NCBI RefSeq assembly: GCF_024105655.1
Contig: NZ_JAAAMH010000004.1
Coordinates: 62,001 to 126,000 of the forward strand
Direction of reading: 5' to 3'
Source: Aliihoeflea sp. 40Bstr573
GTDB taxonomy: Bacteria > Pseudomonadota > Alphaproteobacteria > Rhizobiales > Rhizobiaceae
DNA: 64,000 nt
Part shown: positions 21,889 through 30,325 of the stretch, one piece after another
How positions within the stretch are numbered: position 1 is the first letter of the stretch
Layout of the letters: each line of letters starts with the position of its first letter
The notes under the pieces: generated by a model
The model's database searches: none
Told to the model about the DNA's origin: nothing
What the model saw: only the letters and a program-made list of their open reading frames with translations
Made by a program: the position numbers and the translations under genes

Positions 21889-22668
21889 CTATTCGCGGTT
21901 GCCCAGGAACTGCAGCATGAACATGAACAGGTTGATGAAGTCGAGATAGAGACGCAGCGCGCCCATGATGGCCTTGCGGCCCATGGCGACGGCGCCGTCA
22001 CCTTCGAAATACATTTCCTTGATCTTCTGCGTGTCGTAGGCGGTGAGGCCCGCGAAGATCAGCACGCCGATCGCCGAGACGGCGAACTGCAGCGCAGAGG
22101 ACTGCAGGAAGATGTTGACGATCATCGCGATGATCAGGCCGAACACGCCCATGATCAGGAACGAGCCCATGCCCGTCAGATCGCGCTTGGTCGTGTAGCC
22201 CCACAGCGACAGGGCGCCGAAGGCGGTCGCGGTGATGAAGAAGGTCTGCGTGATCGACTGGGCCGTGTAGACCAGGAAGATCGATGACAGCGACACGCCC
22301 ATCAGCGCGGCATAGGCCCAGAAGGTCGTCTGCGCGGCCGACACGCTCATCTTGTCGATGCGGAACGACAGGAAGAAAACCATGGCGAGCGGAGCGAGCA
22401 TGACGACCCAGCGCAGCGGCGAGCCGTAAAGCGTCGCGCCGAGCGCGGTCAGCATCGAGCCGTTGCCGAGCGTGGCGACGGCCTGGCTGGGATCGGAGGT
22501 GGTGGCGAGCGAAACGGTGCCGAGGGCGGCAACGCCGGTGATGGCGAGGCCGAGCGCCATCAGGTTGTAGACCCTGAGCATATAGGCGCGCAGGCCCTGG
22601 TCGATAGAGGCATCGGCCTGGACGCCGGCGGCCCCGTACCGCGCCTGATAATTACGAAGGTCAGCCAT
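21889..22668 (-). CDS. Bax inhibitor-1/YccA family membrane protein
   Basis: 259-residue protein with seven predicted transmembrane helices of the BI-1/TMBIM family, proposed calcium-leak or stress-related channels. The N-terminal segment DQGLRAYMLRVYNLMALGLA and the C-terminal LTAYDTQKIKEMYFEGDG, carrying the conserved acidic residues, are typical. Start MADLRNYQARYG was chosen: upstream in-frame sequence is low-quality and would place a long basic extension on a membrane protein. Single-gene unit with its own terminator. Confidence 0.9.
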   Translation of the reverse strand: MADLRNYQARYGAAGVQADASIDQGLRAYMLRVYNLMALGLAITGVAALGTVSLATTSDPSQAVATLGNGSMLTALGATLYGSPLRWVVMLAPLAMVFFLSFRIDKMSVSAAQTTFWAYAALMGVSLSSIFLVYTAQSITQTFFITATAFGALSLWGYTTKRDLTGMGSFLIMGVFGLIIAMIVNIFLQSSALQFAVSAIGVLIFAGLTAYDTQKIKEMYFEGDGAVAMGRKAIMGALRLYLDFINLFMFMLQFLGNRE

Positions 22669-22889
22669 GTGAATGGTCCTCTTTGCTACTGTCCCGTCCG
22701 GTGTCGGGCGTGTGCTCGAACCTGTCGTCAGGCACTCTCCCAGGCGCCGCTGGCGGGACTCCAGCATGCCTGCGCCGGAATATGCGCATTCTCTGTGGCG
22801 ATCACAAGACCAATCCGGAACTGAAACACGCCGTGAACGGCGGCATTTGGTCCCAGCGGTGAACCGCGCCACCGCAGGATGAGTGATTT

Positions 22890-25436
22890 CTAAAGTTCGC
22901 GCAAGATGGGGGCCGCCTTGTGGCCAAGCACGCGCCAGGTGCCGACAAGGCCGAAGCCGACCGTGAGCACCAGCGCGATGACGATCGTCGACACCGCCAC
23001 TTCCGGCAGGAAGGCCGATGGCAGGCCCATGATCCGGGTGATCACAAACCATGCGGCGACCCCGCCTGCAAAGAGCGCGAAGACAGCCGTCGCCAGCCCG
23101 ATGATCGTGTATTCGAGCGAGAACGCCGTGATGAGCGTTCGCCGCGTCGCGCCGAGCGTCTTCAAAACCACCGCGTCGTGCACCCGCGCTCGGTTGCCGG
23201 CCGCCAGCGCGCCCGACAGCACGAGCACCGAGGCGACGAGCGCGACGCCCGCCGCAGCCCGGATCGCGACGGCAAGCTGCGCGACGATCTGGTTGACGAT
23301 GTCGAGCGCGTCCTTGACCCGGACCGACGTCACCGACGGAAAATTGCGGGTGATCGCGTTGAGGATGCGCGCCTCGTCGCTATTGGTCGCCGTGTCGTCG
23401 GCAAGCGTCGCGAGCCACGAATGCGGCGCGCCGGCAAACGTGTTGGGCGAGAACACCATGACGAAGTTGATGCCCATCGATTCCCACTCGACCTGCCGGA
23501 AATTGGCGATCCGCGCGGTCACGTTCCGGCCAAGCACGTTGACGGTGATCGTGTCGCCGAGCTTCAGGCCGATCTCACCGCCCTCTTCGGCGGCGAACGA
23601 GACCAGCGGCTCGCCCGCGTAATCCTCCGGCCACCATGTGCCCTCGGACAGCGTCGAGTTCTCCGGCGCGTTGCGCGCATAAGTGATGCCTCGGTCGCCG
23701 CGCAGCACCCATGCGCCTTCCGGCGGAACCTCGATCTCGCGCACGTCGACGTCGTTGATCGCCATCACCCGGCCGCGCAGCATCGGCACGCGGATGAGCT
23801 TGCCTTCGGGGGCTTCGGCCTCGACCAGCGCGGCAAAATCTTCGACCTCATTGGCCTGGATGTCGACGAAGAAGAAGTTCGGCGCCTGCTCGGGCAGGTT
23901 ACCGGAGATCTGCCGGCGCAGATTGCCGTCGATCAGCGCCAGGGTGACGAGAAGCGTCAGCCCGAGGCCGAGCGACAGGACGACGGACGGCGTCAGCGCG
24001 CCGGGCCGGTGGACATTGCCGAGCGCCAGCCTGAGAGCGGTCGAGGAAACGCGCGGGCTGCGGCGCGCGAGCGTCTGCACCAGGCTGCCAACGACACGCA
24101 GCACCAGGAACGCGAAGATGGTCGCGCCGACGAAAATGGTCGCGATGCGGCGATCGCCGGAGAACCCGACGGCAAGGACCGCGAGCATGACGGCGATCGC
24201 GGCCGCCGAAATCACATAGACGGCGCGCGGCATGCCGCGGCCTTCGAGCCCGAGTTCGCGGAAGAGCGCGGTGGCCGGTACGTCGCGGGCGCGGCCGAGC
24301 GGCAGGACAGCGAAGGCGAGCGTCACCATCAGGCCGAAGAGCGCCGCCAGCGCCAGCGCGCCCGGATATATGCCGCCTTCCGAAGGGATCGGCAGCACGT
24401 TGGCAAGCATCGCGCTGGCGGCGAACGGCATGATCGCAGCCAGGACGAGGCCGATGGCGATGCCGACGCCGGCGATGATCAGGATCTGGATCAGGTAGAT
24501 CGAAAAGACCAGCGCGCCCGACGCGCCGAGGCTCTTGAAGGTGGCGATCACGCCGCGCTTGGCGTCGAGATAGGCGCGCACGGCATTGGCGACGCCCACC
24601 CCGCCCACGACCAGCGCCGTCAGCCCGACCAGCGTCAGGAATTGCGAGAAGCGCTCGATGTTCGAGGACAGAGAAGGCGCGGCATTGGTGCGCGAGCGGA
24701 TCGACCAGCCGGCCTCGGGGAAGCGCTCGCCCGCCTCGGCTTGGACGGCCTCGATCTCGTCCTGCGACGTGCCGAGCGGCATGCGGATCTTGTAGCCATG
24801 TTCGACGAGACTGCCTTCCTGCAACAGGCCGGAAGCGCGCAGGCCATCGATCGACACCATCAGGCGCGGCGCGAGGCCGAACCCGTCCGAAATGGCATCG
24901 GGCTCGGTAAGAAGCTCGGCGCGCAGCTCGAAGACCTGGTCGCCCAGGACGACGCGGTCGCCGATCGCGAGCCCGAGCCGCTGAAACAGGATGTCCGGCG
25001 CCACCGCCCCGAAGATGCCGTCCCGCTCTTCGATCTGCGCCGCGATGGGGTCATCCAGGGTGGTCTCGACCGCGCCGTAGAGCGGATAGGCGGCGTCGAC
25101 GGCCTTGGCCTCGACCAGCGTCTGGTCCGACCCGTCCTCGAGCCGCACCATGGACCGGATGCCGGCCGTATGGGTCACCTCGCCGTGCTCGCTCAGGAAC
25201 GCCGCTTCCTGCGGCGTCGTCTCGCGCTGGTTGAGCTCGAAGCGCATGTCGCCGCCGAGCAGCGTCTGGCCCTGGTTGGAAACGCCAAGCGTGATCGCCT
25301 GCGCCACCGAATTGACCCCGCCAATGGCAGCGACGCCGAGCGCGATGCAGGCGATGAAGATCAAGAAGCCGGCAAGGCCGGCCCGCATTTCGCGCGCGGC
25401 AAAACGGAAGGCGAGAGCGAGATGGCGCGAATTCAT
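22890..25436 (-). CDS. ABC transporter permease, YbbP-like (FtsX family)
   Basis: 848-residue permease with the MacB/FtsX architecture: N-terminal helix (MNSRHLALAFRFAAREMRAG), a large periplasmic domain, then two FtsX-type membrane modules (around residues 250-400 and 700-848) separated by a second periplasmic domain. Partner ATPase is the upstream YbbA-like gene; in E. coli ybbA-ybbP are divergent from tesA, exactly the arrangement here. Transport of lipids or lipoproteins is a family guess. The start after the repeat was used because the longer frame begins inside repeat sequence. Confidence 0.88.
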   Translation of the reverse strand: MNSRHLALAFRFAAREMRAGLAGFLIFIACIALGVAAIGGVNSVAQAITLGVSNQGQTLLGGDMRFELNQRETTPQEAAFLSEHGEVTHTAGIRSMVRLEDGSDQTLVEAKAVDAAYPLYGAVETTLDDPIAAQIEERDGIFGAVAPDILFQRLGLAIGDRVVLGDQVFELRAELLTEPDAISDGFGLAPRLMVSIDGLRASGLLQEGSLVEHGYKIRMPLGTSQDEIEAVQAEAGERFPEAGWSIRSRTNAAPSLSSNIERFSQFLTLVGLTALVVGGVGVANAVRAYLDAKRGVIATFKSLGASGALVFSIYLIQILIIAGVGIAIGLVLAAIMPFAASAMLANVLPIPSEGGIYPGALALAALFGLMVTLAFAVLPLGRARDVPATALFRELGLEGRGMPRAVYVISAAAIAVMLAVLAVGFSGDRRIATIFVGATIFAFLVLRVVGSLVQTLARRSPRVSSTALRLALGNVHRPGALTPSVVLSLGLGLTLLVTLALIDGNLRRQISGNLPEQAPNFFFVDIQANEVEDFAALVEAEAPEGKLIRVPMLRGRVMAINDVDVREIEVPPEGAWVLRGDRGITYARNAPENSTLSEGTWWPEDYAGEPLVSFAAEEGGEIGLKLGDTITVNVLGRNVTARIANFRQVEWESMGINFVMVFSPNTFAGAPHSWLATLADDTATNSDEARILNAITRNFPSVTSVRVKDALDIVNQIVAQLAVAIRAAAGVALVASVLVLSGALAAGNRARVHDAVVLKTLGATRRTLITAFSLEYTIIGLATAVFALFAGGVAAWFVITRIMGLPSAFLPEVAVSTIVIALVLTVGFGLVGTWRVLGHKAAPILREL

Positions 25437-25473
25437 GGGATCGGCCTCGCGGTGCGAGAGTCTTTGGTAGGGT

Positions 25474-25609
25474 ACCCCCACCCTTTATCCCTCCCCACAA
25501 GGGGGAGGGGAACGTGAGCGCCGCGTATCCTTTTGCAATGACGCATCAAGCGTGAATCGCCACGTGGATGCCTCCCTCCCCCTTGTGGGGAGGGATAGAA
25601 GGTGGGGGT
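25474..25609. repeat. 136-bp intergenic mosaic repeat, copy 2
   Basis: Same ends as copy 1 (ACCCCCACCCTTTATCCCTC / inverted GGGATAGAAGGTGGGGGT) and the same length. The interior shares TGACGCATCAAGC and the CGTGGA segment with copy 1. It is inserted between the ybbA-like and ybbP-like genes, within what should be one operon. Confidence 0.88.
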
Positions 25610-25635
25610 CCCGCTCCAGAAACTCAGGCTCCCCA

Positions 25636-26334
25636 TCACGCCCGCACCGCCTGCAATTGCGGCTCGCTCTCGATCCGTCCCGAGCGGATCGCGATCTGGC
25701 GAGAGCACCGCGCCGCCAGTGCCGGGTCGTGTGTCACCAGCATCAAGGTCATGTCGCGCTCGACAGCCTTGGCAAAGAGCATGTCGGCGATCTGCCGACC
25801 GGTGGTCTGGTCGAGATTGCCGGTAGGCTCGTCGGCGATGAGAAGGCGCGGGGAGGGCGCAAGCGCGCGGGCGATGGCGACGCGCTGCTGTTCGCCGCCC
25901 GAAAGTTCGCCCGGATAGTGCGTCAGCCGGTCTTTCAGCCCGACTTCGGCAAGTTCCCGCTCGGCAATGGCGAAGGCGTCGTCGCGGCCGGCGAGTTCCA
26001 GCGGCACGGCGACGTTTTCGAGCGCCGTCATGTTGGGGATCAGGTGGAAGGACTGAAAGACGATGCCGACATTGCGGCCGCGAAAGGCGGCAAGCTGGTC
26101 TTCGCTCATGGCCGTCAGATCTTCGCCTGCGATGCGGATCTGGCCGGCGTCGATGCGCTCCAGTCCCGCGAGCACCATCAAAAGCGTCGACTTGCCCGAC
26201 CCGGACGGGCCGACGATGCCGGCCGTCTCGCCGGCCGCGATGTCGAGGGTGATGCCCTTGAGGACATGGACGGACGAAGCGCCCTCGCCGAGCGTGAGCG
26301 AAACGTCTTTCATTTCGATGACGGGTTTGGTCAC
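25636..26334 (-). CDS. ABC transporter ATP-binding protein, YbbA-like
   Basis: 232-residue ATPase of the MacB/LolD class. Walker A VGPSGSGKSTLLMVLAGLE, Q-loop VFQSFHLIPNMTALEN, signature LSGGEQQRVAIARAL and Walker B LLIADEPTGNLDQ are all intact. It energises the FtsX-type permease encoded downstream, from which it is separated by 199 bases containing a repeat. Divergent from tesA with 90 bases between, the classic tesA/ybbAP layout. Confidence 0.92.
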   Translation of the reverse strand: MTKPVIEMKDVSLTLGEGASSVHVLKGITLDIAAGETAGIVGPSGSGKSTLLMVLAGLERIDAGQIRIAGEDLTAMSEDQLAAFRGRNVGIVFQSFHLIPNMTALENVAVPLELAGRDDAFAIAERELAEVGLKDRLTHYPGELSGGEQQRVAIARALAPSPRLLIADEPTGNLDQTTGRQIADMLFAKAVERDMTLMLVTHDPALAARCSRQIAIRSGRIESEPQLQAVRA

Positions 26335-26365
26335 GGCCGATCGCTCCTATATTCGCTTTCGAAGC

Positions 26366-26381
26366 GGGAACGGTCGTTCCC
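26366..26381. promoter_or_regulatory. 16-bp inverted repeat between ybbA-like gene and tesA
   Basis: GGGAACG-GT-CGTTCCC has perfect 7-base arms and lies midway in the divergent promoter region, 31 bases from the ybbA start and 43 from the tesA start. A candidate operator for a shared regulator; no regulator gene is adjacent. Confidence 0.4.
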
Positions 26382-26424
26382 TGACGGGCCGGCGAACCGG
26401 CGGATTTCATATGGGTTGTGGGTG

Positions 26425-27060
26425 ATGGCGTTCAATTCTTCCATACGCGTTTTGGTCGCAGCCGGACTGGTGCTGTTCGCCGGCATCGCCTCGGCATTGG
26501 CCGAACCGGTCCGGATCGTCGCTTTCGGCGACAGTCTCATGGCCGGATACCAGCTGAACCCGGGCGAATCCTTCCCCGAAAGATTGGAAGAAGCGCTGAA
26601 AGCGCGTGGTCACGATGTGGTGATCGCGAATGCCGGCGTCTCCGGCGACACGACGAGCGCCGGCCTTGCCCGTCTCGACTGGTCCGTGCCCGACGATACC
26701 GATCTCGTCCTTCTCGGCCTGGGCGCCAACGACATGCTGCGCGGCGTCGACCCGGGCGTGACCGAGAAGAACCTCACCGCGATTCTGGAAGGACTGGACG
26801 CCCGCGACATTGATGTGATGCTGATGGGCATGCTTGCCGCGCCCAATCTCGGCGCCTCGTTCGGCGATCGCTTCAACGGCATCTATCCGCAGCTTGCGAG
26901 CCGGTTCGCCGTCGAGCTCTACCCGTTTTTCCTCGACGGCGTGACGACGGTTCCTGGAATGACGCTCGAGGATCGCATGCATCCAAGCGCGGCCGGCGTC
27001 GACCGGATGGTGGAGGGCGTGCTGCCGATGGTCGAGGCCTATATCGAGGCGCAAGGGTAA
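26425..27060 (+). CDS. tesA: Periplasmic multifunctional esterase/thioesterase TesA (SGNH/GDSL)
   Basis: 211 residues. The signal peptide (MAFNSSIRVLVAAGLVLFAG, cleavage after ALA) exports it to the periplasm. SGNH blocks are complete: IVAFGDSLMAGY (catalytic Ser), ANAGVSGDTTS (Gly), LLGLGANDML (Asn) and DRMHPSAAGV (Asp-x-x-His). The family hydrolyses acyl-CoA and a range of esters and lysophospholipids in vitro. The start was placed at MAFNSS because it opens directly into the signal; the frame runs much further upstream through the antisense of ybbA. Divergent from ybbA. Confidence 0.93.
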   Translation: MAFNSSIRVLVAAGLVLFAGIASALAEPVRIVAFGDSLMAGYQLNPGESFPERLEEALKARGHDVVIANAGVSGDTTSAGLARLDWSVPDDTDLVLLGLGANDMLRGVDPGVTEKNLTAILEGLDARDIDVMLMGMLAAPNLGASFGDRFNGIYPQLASRFAVELYPFFLDGVTTVPGMTLEDRMHPSAAGVDRMVEGVLPMVEAYIEAQG

Positions 27061-27361
27061 CGTTAACCGTTGATGAATTACGCTGCGCTGCAAAATCCCT
27101 TGCGGAACCAGGCTGCGGGTGATTCGCTTGATATGAGAAGCAGTCGATTCGAGGAGGGCCAGAGCCGGTCTCGAAGTGCCGGTGAAAAGTCCCGGACGGC
27201 AAATGCCGCACTGCAACGCGTCGTTTTGCGCCGACCGGTTCGCCGCCCGATTTTTCGGGCTGACATCCCGGCTTCGGCGCCTTCCAGGCAACCATGGCGT
27301 CGAAGCGGTAGAAGCCGTCTGTTCCAGGCAGCAGCCGGCGGATTTGGGGAAGGACCAGACC
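27061..27361 (+). other. Gene-free stretch between tesA and thpR
   Basis: About 300 bases. An open frame runs into thpR from upstream but shows no 2H-phosphodiesterase features before MPRLFTALEIP, so it is treated as non-coding. No clear terminator was found for tesA and no promoter could be fixed. Confidence 0.5.
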
Positions 27362-27958
27362 ATGCCGCGACTTTTCACAGCGCTTGAAATCCCGCGCGAC
27401 GCCGCCCTTTCGCTCTCCCTCCTGCGCGGGGGCCTGCCCGGCGCCCGCTGGATCGACCCCGAGAACTACCACCTGACGCTGCGCTTCTACGGCGATGTCG
27501 AAGGCCATGTGGCTGACGAGATCGCAGTCGCGCTCGATCGCATCCGCCGCCCTGCCTTCACGCTTGCCTTGTCCGGCGTCGGCGCCTTCGGCTCCAAGAA
27601 GCCGCATTCGGTCTATGCCGGCGTCGCGGCCTCGCCCGAGCTGACCGCTCTCCAGGGCGAGATCGAGCGGATCGGCCAGCGCCTCGGACTGCCGGCGGAC
27701 GCGCGCAAGTTCACCCCGCATGTGACGGTGGCGCGCCTGCGCAACGTCTCTCCCGGCGAAGTCGCCCACTACCTGTCCATGCGCGGCAATTTTTCCACCG
27801 CCCCCTTCCGGGTCGGCCGCTTCGTCATGATGTCCTCGCGCGATTCGATCGGCGGTGGCCCTTACGTCGTCGAGGAGGCATGGCCGCTCGACCAGCTGGA
27901 ACCTGCCGCGCGCGGCGGATGGGCCCATGTCCCCCAGCCCGCATGGACGCCGCGCTGA
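27362..27958 (+). CDS. thpR: RNA 2',3'-cyclic phosphodiesterase
   Basis: 198-residue 2H phosphoesterase (LigT/ThpR family) that opens 2',3'-cyclic phosphates on RNA ends. Both H-x-T-x motifs are present: NYHLTLRFYGDV near residue 40 and FTPHVTVARLRN near residue 122. Start MPRLFTALEIPRD is standard for the family. The stop overlaps the next start by one base (TGATG), so phhB is translationally coupled. Confidence 0.92.
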   Translation: MPRLFTALEIPRDAALSLSLLRGGLPGARWIDPENYHLTLRFYGDVEGHVADEIAVALDRIRRPAFTLALSGVGAFGSKKPHSVYAGVAASPELTALQGEIERIGQRLGLPADARKFTPHVTVARLRNVSPGEVAHYLSMRGNFSTAPFRVGRFVMMSSRDSIGGGPYVVEEAWPLDQLEPAARGGWAHVPQPAWTPR

Positions 27959-28254
27959 TGGAGGGCGACGCCCTTTCCGAAACGCAGGTCACGGCAGCGC
28001 TCGAAGCGCTGCCGGACTGGACGCGCGACGCGGACGGCAAAGGCATCTCGCGCAGCTTCAGGTTCAAGACCTTCAGCCAGGCCTTCGGCTTCATGACGCG
28101 CTGCGCACTGGCCGCCGAGAAGGCCGACCATCATCCCGAATGGTCGAACGTCTACAACCGCGTCGACGTGCGCTTGACCTCGCACGACGTCGACGGGCTG
28201 TCGCAGCGCGACGTCGACCTGGCGAAGCGCTTCGACAAGATGTTCCAGGCTTGA
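27958..28254 (+). CDS. phhB: 4a-hydroxytetrahydrobiopterin dehydratase
   Basis: Recycles the pterin cofactor of aromatic amino acid hydroxylases (PCD/DCoH family), 98 residues. The family motif lies in ALAAEKADHHPEWSNVYNRV and LTSHDVDGLSQRD, with the active-site histidines of DHHPEW. An in-frame ATG 5 codons earlier (MDAALMEGD) is possible; the TGATG overlap with thpR favours the start given. No phenylalanine hydroxylase gene is nearby, so its partner enzyme is elsewhere or absent. Confidence 0.93.
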   Translation: MEGDALSETQVTAALEALPDWTRDADGKGISRSFRFKTFSQAFGFMTRCALAAEKADHHPEWSNVYNRVDVRLTSHDVDGLSQRDVDLAKRFDKMFQA

Positions 28255-28306
28255 AGGAGAATCGCGCCGATCCCATTTCTCAACCGTTGAACAGGATCGG
28301 ACACCG

Positions 28307-28687
28307 ATGAAGCAGGCAACCATCGACGACATTCTGGAGCCGGGCGACGGCCACACCAACGAGGCGCGCGCGCGCCGCGTGGCCGGCGGCTTCTGGCGCA
28401 CGTTTAAGCGGGCCTCGCGCCACATCCCCTTCGCCGACGAACTCGTCGCCGCCTATTACTGCGCCCTCGACCCCAGCACGCCGCTGCGCGTGCGCGGCAC
28501 GCTCCTGGCGGCGCTTGCCTATTTCGTCCTGCCCTTCGACATGGTTCCGGATTTCATCCTCGGCCTCGGCTTCACCGACGACATCGCGGTGCTGACGGCA
28601 GCGATCGCCAACATGCGCGCCCACATCAGGCCCGAGCATCGCAAGGCAGCACAGGCCGCCATCGAACGCTTCGCAAGGTCTGGCTAA
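28307..28687 (+). CDS. YkvA family protein (DUF1232)
   Basis: 126 residues. The DUF1232 core is AAYYCALDPSTPLRVRGTLL followed by LAYFVLPFDMVPDFILGLGF and TDDIAVL, a short membrane-associated segment with the P-D-x-x-P-D signature. Function unknown; some relatives modulate membrane proteins or stress physiology. Its stop overlaps the stop of the converging ECF sigma gene by three bases, so there is no room for terminators between them. Confidence 0.85.
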   Translation: MKQATIDDILEPGDGHTNEARARRVAGGFWRTFKRASRHIPFADELVAAYYCALDPSTPLRVRGTLLAALAYFVLPFDMVPDFILGLGFTDDIAVLTAAIANMRAHIRPEHRKAAQAAIERFARSG

Positions 28688-29259
28688 ACGTCCGTATCCA
28701 CTTGCGCGTCGGCTTCGAGCGCCTTGCGCAGCCGCGAGAATGCGAGCCTTATCCGGGACTTGACCGTGCCGAGCGGCACGCCCGTCTTCTCGGCGATCTG
28801 GCTGTGCGTCAGTCCGGCAAAGAAGGCGAGGCGAATCAGTTCGATCTGCTCTGGCGGCAGCGTATCGAGCGCCAGCCGCACACGCTCGTCGCGGCGGGCG
28901 GCATCGAGCGCTTCGTCGGCGGGCTCCGGCGCGTCCGGCTCGAAGATCGGATCGGCCGGATCAAGCCGGTCCGACTTGTCGCGGCGCAAATGGTCGATGC
29001 GCCGGTTGCGCGCGACGCGGTAGAGCCAGGTGGCGAGCGAGGACTTGGCCGGATCGAACAGATGCGCCTTGTGCCACAGCACGGCCAGCACCTCTTGCGC
29101 AAGGTCCTCGGCTTGGGAACGTTCCATACCGAGCCGCTGCAGATATCCGTTCACGCACGGGGCGAAATGATCGAACAGGGCTGCGAAGGCGGCGCGGTCG
29201 CGGTCGACGGCCACGCGGGCCGCAAGCCGGGCATGGTCTTGTGGAGACTGGGTCGTCAT
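28684..29259 (-). CDS. ECF RNA polymerase sigma factor, ECF11-like
   Basis: 191-residue ECF sigma factor. Region 2: AFAALFDHFAPCVNGYLQRL, QAEDLAQEVLAVLWHKAHLF and WLYRVARNRRIDHLRRD (promoter -10 recognition helix). Region 4: LPPEQIELIRLAFFAGLTHS and TGVPLGTVKSRIRLAFSRLR (helix-turn-helix). The pattern is that of the RpoE/ChrR type (ECF11) responding to singlet oxygen, but no ChrR-like anti-sigma gene is next to it. Start MTTQSPQDHARL was preferred to an in-frame start 36 codons upstream. A long promoter region with an 18-bp palindrome lies upstream. Confidence 0.88.
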   Translation of the reverse strand: MTTQSPQDHARLAARVAVDRDRAAFAALFDHFAPCVNGYLQRLGMERSQAEDLAQEVLAVLWHKAHLFDPAKSSLATWLYRVARNRRIDHLRRDKSDRLDPADPIFEPDAPEPADEALDAARRDERVRLALDTLPPEQIELIRLAFFAGLTHSQIAEKTGVPLGTVKSRIRLAFSRLRKALEADAQVDTDV

Positions 29260-29633
29260 GCGAAGCGGCGAACTCTCCCCGGCGGCCGGGATGCCGCAAC
29301 TTGACCCGACACTAGAACATGGAAACGCAAAGTGGAAACCGGTTTCCACCGGTTCGCACGATCCCATGCCCGCCCGTCAGTTCACGGTACGACACATTCA
29401 GTCAAAATCTTGCCGCCTTTGCCCGGTTCAAACTCATTTCAGGGACATCGCATACACCCTGATCCGGGCGGCGCGTTCGGGTATGGGAGGGGAAGCCCTG
29501 AATGCCAGCCAGCCCGCTGCCAGCCGGTTTATTCTTTGGTAACCCCGTTTCCGTAAAATTCGAGGCAATTCGGGCCTTTTCGACCCGTTTCGTTAACCAG
29601 TCCAAAACGTTCAGACAGGGATCCAAGACAGCC
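29260..29633. other. Divergent regulatory region between ECF sigma gene and ialB-like gene
   Basis: 374 bases without a credible gene. The clear element is an 18-bp palindrome at 29332-29349; the rest must hold promoters for both flanking genes. An open frame on the plus strand runs into the IalB-like gene but has no signal peptide until MRRTIAT. Confidence 0.6.
29332..29349. promoter_or_regulatory. 18-bp perfect palindrome upstream of ECF sigma gene
   Basis: GTGGAAACC-GGTTTCCAC is a perfect palindrome 73 bases upstream of the sigma-factor start. It could be an operator, or contain a GGAAAC -35-like element in both directions. No regulator can be assigned. Confidence 0.45.
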
Positions 29634-30137
29634 ATGCGCAGAACAATCGCGACACTCTCCTGCCTCAGCATGGTCGCTCTCGCCACGCCGGCACTCGCCC
29701 AATCCGCAACCAAGATTGGACAGCATAATGCCTGGGGCACCTATTCCTACGAGGGTGACGGCGGGCGCGTCTGCTACGTGCTGACGGTTCCGACCGACAA
29801 GCAGCCGACGAGCCTCAACCATGGCGACATCTTCTTCTTCGTCAGCCAGAAGCCCGGCCAGAACGTCTCCTACGAACCGCAGTTCATCGCCTCCTACAAT
29901 CTTCAGGACAATTCGAAGGTCACGGTCCAGGTGGGCGACAAGAGCTACTCCATGTTCACCCGCGGCACTTCCGCCTGGCTCGAGAACGCCGCGCAGGAAG
30001 GCGAGCTGATCGCAGCCATGCGCGCCGGCGCCGACATGAAGATCTCGGCAAAGTCGGGACGCGGCAACGACACCAACTACACCTTCTCGCTGCGCGGCAT
30101 CACCGCTGCCTTGAGCTCGATCCAGAACTGCAGCTAG
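29634..30137 (+). CDS. Invasion-associated locus B (IalB) family secreted protein
   Basis: 167 residues with a signal peptide ([20 protein letters not shown], cleavage after LAQ). The mature part carries the IalB pattern: [32 protein letters not shown] and the closing [11 protein letters not shown] with a C-terminal cysteine that likely bonds with the earlier one. First described as an invasion factor in Bartonella, the family is widespread in free-living rhizobia, so a virulence role should not be inferred. A strong terminator follows. Confidence 0.88.
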   Translation: MRRTIATLSCLSMVALATPALAQSATKIGQHNAWGTYSYEGDGGRVCYVLTVPTDKQPTSLNHGDIFFFVSQKPGQNVSYEPQFIASYNLQDNSKVTVQVGDKSYSMFTRGTSAWLENAAQEGELIAAMRAGADMKISAKSGRGNDTNYTFSLRGITAALSSIQNCS

Positions 30138-30158
30138 GTTCGGATTCCACGTCCATTC

Positions 30159-30184
30159 AAGGCCGGGGCGAAAGCTCCGGCCTT
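30159..30184 (+). terminator. Intrinsic terminator after IalB-like gene
   Basis: 11-bp stem with one G-U pair (AAGGCCGGGGC / GCTCCGGCCTT), GAAA tetraloop, followed by TTC ATT. It lies 22 bases after the stop codon. Confidence 0.85.
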
Positions 30185-30325
30185 TTCATTTGCCGCAACG
30201 TCGCTTATGTGAGCGCCACCGACCGGCTGGCGAGCGCGCCGCCGATTAGCGGCGGCGAACCGTTCGTGATAGGAACGGGAACGTTCAGCCGCCGCGATTG
30301 TCCCGATTTTCGAGATTGCCGACCG

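Noticed and set aside
25552-26424. Upstream extension of tesA through the antisense of the ybbA-like gene
   Set aside because: The signal peptide begins at 26425; the upstream part has no esterase features and starts inside a repeat.
27061-27361. GGAAC-N19-TT in the tesA-thpR gap as a stress promoter
   Set aside because: A single minimal match some 230 bases from the next start codon; likely chance.
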